Shown here in pieces: positions 58,542-64,000 of a stretch of DNA of 64,000 bases. The notes under the pieces are model-generated. The model worked only from the letters and a program-made list of their open reading frames with translations. It did no database searches and was not told where the DNA came from. Source of the stretch: Allobosea sp. BK604. GTDB lineage: Bacteria; Pseudomonadota; Alphaproteobacteria; Rhizobiales; Beijerinckiaceae. The first letter of the stretch is position 1. Each line of letters begins with the position of its first letter. The stretch is from assembly GCF_004341515.1 (NCBI RefSeq), contig NZ_SLZF01000009.1, forward strand, positions 186,001-250,000. Direction: 5' to 3'. The position numbers and the translations under genes were made by a program.

Positions 58542-59743
58542 GGCTGCGCCGCCTTGTTCTCCCCATCCTGATCGTCGCGGCCGCCGGCGGCTTCTATCTC
58601 TGGCAGTCGCGCCAGGCAGCCAAAACGGAAACCATCAGCCTCCCGAGCGTGGAGGCCGTGATCGGCGATGTCGAGGAGGCAGTGCTCGCCTCGGGCGCGC
58701 TGGAGCCGGTTCGCCAGGTCAGCGTCGGCGCGCAGGTCTCGGGCCGGCTGATCTCGCTGAAAGTCAAGCTCGGCCAGAACGTCGCGGCGGGCGATCTGAT
58801 CGCCGAGATCGACGGCGTCACCCAGCAGAACGCCCTGCGCTCGGCCGAGGCCGATCTCGCCGCGCTGCAGGCCCAGCGCGACGAGCGCCGCGCCAGCCTG
58901 GCCTATGCCGAGTCGGTGCTCGCCCGCCAGAAGCAGATGGTCGGCCAGAACGCCGTCTCCCGGGACGCCTACGAGAATGCCGAGATGACCGTGCGCACCA
59001 CGCGCGCGCAGATCGAGGCGCTCGATGCGCAGATCGTCTCCGGTCAGGTCAAGGTCGAGACCGCGCGCGCCAATCTCGGCTACACCCGCATCACCGCGCC
59101 CAGCGCCGGCACAGTGCTCGCCATCGTCACGCTGGAGGGCCAGACGGTGAACGCGGTGCAGTCGGCGCCCACCATCGTCGTGCTCGGCGATGTCTCGACC
59201 ATGACGATCAAGGCCAAGATCTCCGAAGCCGACGTGCTGCGGGTGAAGCCCGGCCAGGAGGTCTATTTCAGCGTGCTCGGCGCGCCGGACCAGCGCTTCC
59301 CCGGCAAGATCTCCTTCGTCGAGCCCGCCCCCGATACGCTGAAGACGCAGAATGCCAGCTCGTCCTCGCTGGCGAGCAACAGCAGCAGCGCCGCCACGAC
59401 GACGGCGGTCTACTACAATGCGCTTTTCGAGGTGCCCAATCCGGACGGGCGCCTGCTGACTTCGATGACCGCGCAGGTCACCGTCGTCGTCGGCCGCGCG
59501 CGCGCCGTCGTTACCGTGCCCTCGACCGCGATCCGCCGCCGCGGCGAGAATGCCTTCGTCGACGTCCTCGGCGAGGAGGGCAGGCCCGCGCCGCGCAAGG
59601 TCACCGTCGGGCTCGACAACAAGATCGTGGCGGAGATCAGCTCCGGGCTGAAGGCGGGCGAACGCGTCGTCACCACCCGCAATTCCGGCGGCCCCGACGC
59701 GACGCGCCCTGCGCGAGCCCGCCGCTCGCCCTTCGGGTTCTGA
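58538..59743 (+). CDS. macA: MacA-like periplasmic adaptor (membrane fusion protein)
   Basis: A 401-residue HlyD/MacA adaptor: an N-terminal helix anchor (about 5-22), a biotinyl-lipoyl-like half-motif (V-G-A-Q-V-S-G-R-L near 65), an alpha hairpin (about 95-170), T-A-P-S-A-G-T-V-L, and a barrel domain. A short Ser/Asn-rich insertion (about 268-285) varies from standard MacA. It bridges the MacB-like ATPase and the outer-membrane factor. Confidence 0.9.
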   Translation: MRLRRLVLPILIVAAAGGFYLWQSRQAAKTETISLPSVEAVIGDVEEAVLASGALEPVRQVSVGAQVSGRLISLKVKLGQNVAAGDLIAEIDGVTQQNALRSAEADLAALQAQRDERRASLAYAESVLARQKQMVGQNAVSRDAYENAEMTVRTTRAQIEALDAQIVSGQVKVETARANLGYTRITAPSAGTVLAIVTLEGQTVNAVQSAPTIVVLGDVSTMTIKAKISEADVLRVKPGQEVYFSVLGAPDQRFPGKISFVEPAPDTLKTQNASSSSLASNSSSAATTTAVYYNALFEVPNPDGRLLTSMTAQVTVVVGRARAVVTVPSTAIRRRGENAFVDVLGEEGRPAPRKVTVGLDNKIVAEISSGLKAGERVVTTRNSGGPDATRPARARRSPFGF

Positions 59744-59745
59744 GC

Positions 59746-61697
<1,952 letters not shown>

Positions 61698-61698
<1 letters not shown>

Positions 61699-61797
61699 AG
61701 CATTTCCGCGCTGCTCCGAACCGCGAAAATGCTCTATCCCTTTGTTTTAACGCATTTTCTTCGCGCGAACCGGTGCCCACTTCGCGCGAAAATGCTC
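61698..61797 (+). repeat. MITE copy 7, at the macB stop codon
   Basis: A 100-bp copy in plus orientation, flanked by TA on the left (61696-61697, part of the macB stop) and TG on the right. It closes the efflux operon and might act as a terminator hairpin. Confidence 0.85.
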
Positions 61798-61798
61798 T

Positions 61799-62441
61799 GG
61801 GGTCCGTAGGCCTGAGATCGTTTGGCATCACGCCTCGGGCCGAGCGTTCGACGATGGCTGTCAGTTCAGGCCGTGATGCCCCGCGAAACGGCCCTTTTCG
61901 CCAGTGTTCCAGGGGGCCGAATGGCGCGAGACGAGCCCTGGCTTCGCGACTGATTTGAGCAGGCGGCGTCAAGTTGCCGTGGACCAGCGACGGTGTCAGC
62001 AGGGTACCAAAGAGGATACTATCCAAATGGGGTAGTGGTATTCCCGGTTTCAGATCTACAGAATAACTGTGAGATGAGCACGGGTCGCCGCCCGCCAGAG
62101 GCAATAGAAAGTTGCGATCCTCTCTTAAATCGAACGATACTCGACGCATATGACACCTCGAATGACCGATACCGCAAGATAAACTCAGTTGAAAACATGA
62201 ATATTTTCCGGGCGGTGTTCAGATACAGTCAATCTCGGATTTCGGAGATCCTTCGAGCGATTGGCTTCACTTTCGATCGCTGCGCATTCATCGTCGCTAC
62301 TCGCGTCGCGCGCTGCTCCCAGTCGAGCGCATTAATTAAGACTTCATTAATTCCTTGCCGAAAAGATTAACAATGTATTAACTGGGCGCGAGGGCGGCGA
62401 ATGGTCGCTTGCCCCACCTTGGAAAAACAGGGGAGCCCCCC
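61799..62441. other. Long, partly AT-rich leader region of the curlin gene
   Basis: About 640 bases with no convincing gene; an open frame at 61993-62370 has no protein-like features. From about 62080 the DNA is AT-richer than average, with ATTAATTAAG...CTTCATTAATT at 62331-62352 and further AT-rich boxes up to 62390. This looks like a regulated promoter for the amyloid gene. Confidence 0.45.
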
Positions 62442-64000
62442 GTGAAAAGAGTAACCGCGTTGATGCTGGCACTCGCCAGCTCGACTTCGCTCGCCTATGG
62501 GGCAAGCAACGAGTCATTCATCGGGCAAGTTGGAGCTAAAAACGACGCTCTCGTCGGACAGACCGGCGGCAACAACCGTCAGGGCACGGTCCAGCTCGGA
62601 GCCCGCAACCAGGCTGTGACCTCCCAGTCGGGGGCCGGCACCGACAATACCAACGAATCCGGCGTGGTGCAGATCGGCGTCCGCAATGGTGCGGCGGTCG
62701 GCCAGACCGGCGGCAACAACCGCCAGGGCACGCTGCAGGTTGGCGCACGCAACTATGCGGCCACGTCCCAGAAGGGCGTCAGCACTGCCGATCGCCTGAA
62801 CCGCTCCGGCACCGCTCAGTTCGGCGCCCGCAACGCCTCGGTCGTCGGCCAGGACGGCGGCAACAACACGCAGAACACGCTTCAGGTCGGCGCCGGCAAC
62901 AACGCCCTGACCGGCCAGGCCACCAACAAGCGCGGCGGCACCAACAACTCGACGGTCGCCTCGTTTGGTGCGCGCAACAGCGCGACGGTCTCGCAGACCT
63001 CGACCGGCTACGACAGCAACAGCCCGAGCCAGCGCGGCCAGGGTGGCGATAACCGCTCGGCCATCCTGCAGGGCGGCACCGCCAACGTGGCGCTGACCGG
63101 CCAGAACGCCAATGGCGGCAAGGGCATGACCGGGGTCGACAACAACTCGGCCGTCCTGCAGTTCGGCGCGCGCAACTATGCGCTGACCAGCCAGGCGGGC
63201 GAGCGCACCACCGGCGGCGCCTCGAACGATTCGTTCACCGGCCAGTTCGGCAACCGGAACGCCTCGGTCGTCGGCCAGGACGGCGGCAACAACAGCCAGG
63301 GCACGCTTCAGTTCGGCAACCGGAACGCTTCGACCACCGGTCAGCTCGCCAGCGCGCTCGCCGGCACCAACGACGCGCTGACGCTGCAGGCCGGCAATGG
63401 CAACAGCTCGGTCACGTCGCAGAAGACGACCGGCGCCGCGGCGGAAAGCGGTCCGTTCACCTTCACGCCTCTGCTGTTCGGCTCTCCGACCACCGTCAAC
63501 CGGCCGGGCTACAAGGCAGCCTATGAGGGCGGCACCAACGCGGCGGCAACGATCCAGGCCGGCAATGGCAACATTGCATTGACCGGGCAGGATGCCAGCG
63601 GCGCGCGCGCGCCATCGACCGAGCTGGGCTTCAATGGCAGCAAGTTCGGCACGTTCACCTCGCCCTATGGCACGGGTCTGGACGGTGTCGACAACAATGC
63701 GCTGACGGTGCAGGTCGGCAAGGAGAACTTCGCCTCGACCTCGCAGAGCGGGGCGCGTTCGGCTCTCGCCATTCCCGGCTCGAACGACTCGTTCGTCGGC
63801 CAGTTCGGCGTCGGCAACTCCGCCGTTGTCGGCCAGACCAACGGCATGAACGGCCAGGCGACCCTGCAGGCCGGTAACCGCAACGCCGCATTGACGTCGC
63901 AGAGCAACACCAGCGCCGCGCTCAGCGGCACTCAGAACGCCGCTGCGACGATCCAGGCCGGTGCGCGCAACAACGCGCTCACCAGCCAGGTCGCCAACCC
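62442..64000 (+). CDS. Giant curlin-repeat (amyloid) protein, 5' part
   Basis: From a GTG with GGGGAG upstream the frame is open for 519 codons and runs off the window. A Sec signal peptide (about 1-20, ending L-A-Y-G-A) is followed by at least 17 curlin-type repeats of the form Q-[VFA]-G-x-x-N-x-A-x-x-x-[GS]-Q. Short units ending G-Q-x-G-G-N-N-x-Q often alternate with longer, more variable ones; units 12 and 13 hold 25-30 residue insertions. CsgA has five repeats in about 130 residues, so this protein is far larger. It is likely secreted by a curli-type system and forms extracellular fibres. No csg genes are in view. Confidence 0.88.
   Translation, partial: MKRVTALMLALASSTSLAYGASNESFIGQVGAKNDALVGQTGGNNRQGTVQLGARNQAVTSQSGAGTDNTNESGVVQIGVRNGAAVGQTGGNNRQGTLQVGARNYAATSQKGVSTADRLNRSGTAQFGARNASVVGQDGGNNTQNTLQVGAGNNALTGQATNKRGGTNNSTVASFGARNSATVSQTSTGYDSNSPSQRGQGGDNRSAILQGGTANVALTGQNANGGKGMTGVDNNSAVLQFGARNYALTSQAGERTTGGASNDSFTGQFGNRNASVVGQDGGNNSQGTLQFGNRNASTTGQLASALAGTNDALTLQAGNGNSSVTSQKTTGAAAESGPFTFTPLLFGSPTTVNRPGYKAAYEGGTNAAATIQAGNGNIALTGQDASGARAPSTELGFNGSKFGTFTSPYGTGLDGVDNNALTVQVGKENFASTSQSGARSALAIPGSNDSFVGQFGVGNSAVVGQTNGMNGQATLQAGNRNAALTSQSNTSAALSGTQNAAATIQAGARNNALTSQVAN

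Noticed and set aside
58462..59745. Extension of the macB frame over macA, as if a MacA-MacB fusion.
   Set aside because: The upstream part has no MacA features in this frame; MacA is intact in its own frame and MacB starts at the ATG at 59746.
61993..62370. A 125-codon frame in the AT-rich leader before the curlin gene.
   Set aside because: No ribosome-binding site and no protein-like pattern; it sits where a promoter region is expected.
62500..64000. Repeated nucleotide blocks that could be taken for a CRISPR or minisatellite.
   Set aside because: The repeats are in frame, of variable length and encode curlin units, so they are protein-coding.

Overview
The window is about 64 kb of GC-rich DNA (mid-60s % GC by eye). 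Its gene families and interspersed repeats fit an alphaproteobacterium of the Hyphomicrobiales, most like Bosea or a relative. This placement is inferred from gene content only, because there is no rRNA gene here. No tRNA, rRNA, CRISPR array, prophage or transposase gene was seen.

Layout. (1) 0.2-5.4 kb: an envelope and oxidative-stress unit made of an RpoE-like ECF sigma factor, a ChrR-like anti-sigma, a DUF1295 membrane protein and cyclopropane fatty acid synthase, followed by divergent DUF2177 and esterase genes. Three matching promoter-like sites tie these genes together. (2) 5.8-8.1 kb: a CheY-like regulator convergent with a PAS histidine kinase that is itself coupled to an RsbQ-like hydrolase. 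(3) 8.7-10.6 kb: a LysR regulator divergent from pyridoxal reductase pdxI. (4) 10.6-12.5 kb: motB and motA, separated by a MITE. (5) 13-22.5 kb: hydantoinase/oxoprolinase hyuAB with a LysR regulator, divergent from a polar amino-acid ABC importer and an aminotransferase. (6) 22.5-25.2 kb: a gene-poor stretch with osmC and decayed small genes. (7) 25.2-33.9 kb: a seven-gene operon (two tandem enolase-superfamily enzymes and a complete family-5 oligopeptide-type ABC importer) under a divergent GntR/FCD regulator. (8) 34.3-35.9 kb: a second regulator/kinase pair with the same tail-to-tail geometry as (2). (9) 36-44.4 kb: a decay zone with a lower-GC arylsulfatase and remnants of a Tat-exported protein, a cytochrome P450, a LysR regulator and an autotransporter, mixed with an atypical SDR, a lipocalin, small secreted proteins, a MOSC protein and a candidate small-RNA cluster. 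(10) 44.7-48.5 kb: a Tat-exported periplasmic aldehyde oxidoreductase (paoABC). (11) 49.2-61.7 kb: an eight-gene co-oriented cluster from a TonB-dependent haem-type receptor through HmuS-like and ChaN-like proteins, a BacA/SbmA-type ABC protein and a type-I ABC exporter to an OMF-MacA-MacB efflux system. (12) 62.4-64 kb: the start of a very large curlin-repeat amyloid protein that runs off the window.

Two repeat families punctuate the intergenic DNA. One is a 100-bp MITE with GAGCATTT terminal inverted repeats and TA target duplications (seven copies at six loci); at three loci it sits exactly in the TA of a gene's stop codon. The other is a degenerate GGACATT...CGGACATT repeat present in at least eight gaps. 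The best candidates for new biology are the receptor-to-efflux cluster, the giant curlin protein, the ECF regulon with a zinc-ligand-deficient anti-sigma, the stop-codon-targeting MITE and the three-hairpin small RNA near 43.3 kb.
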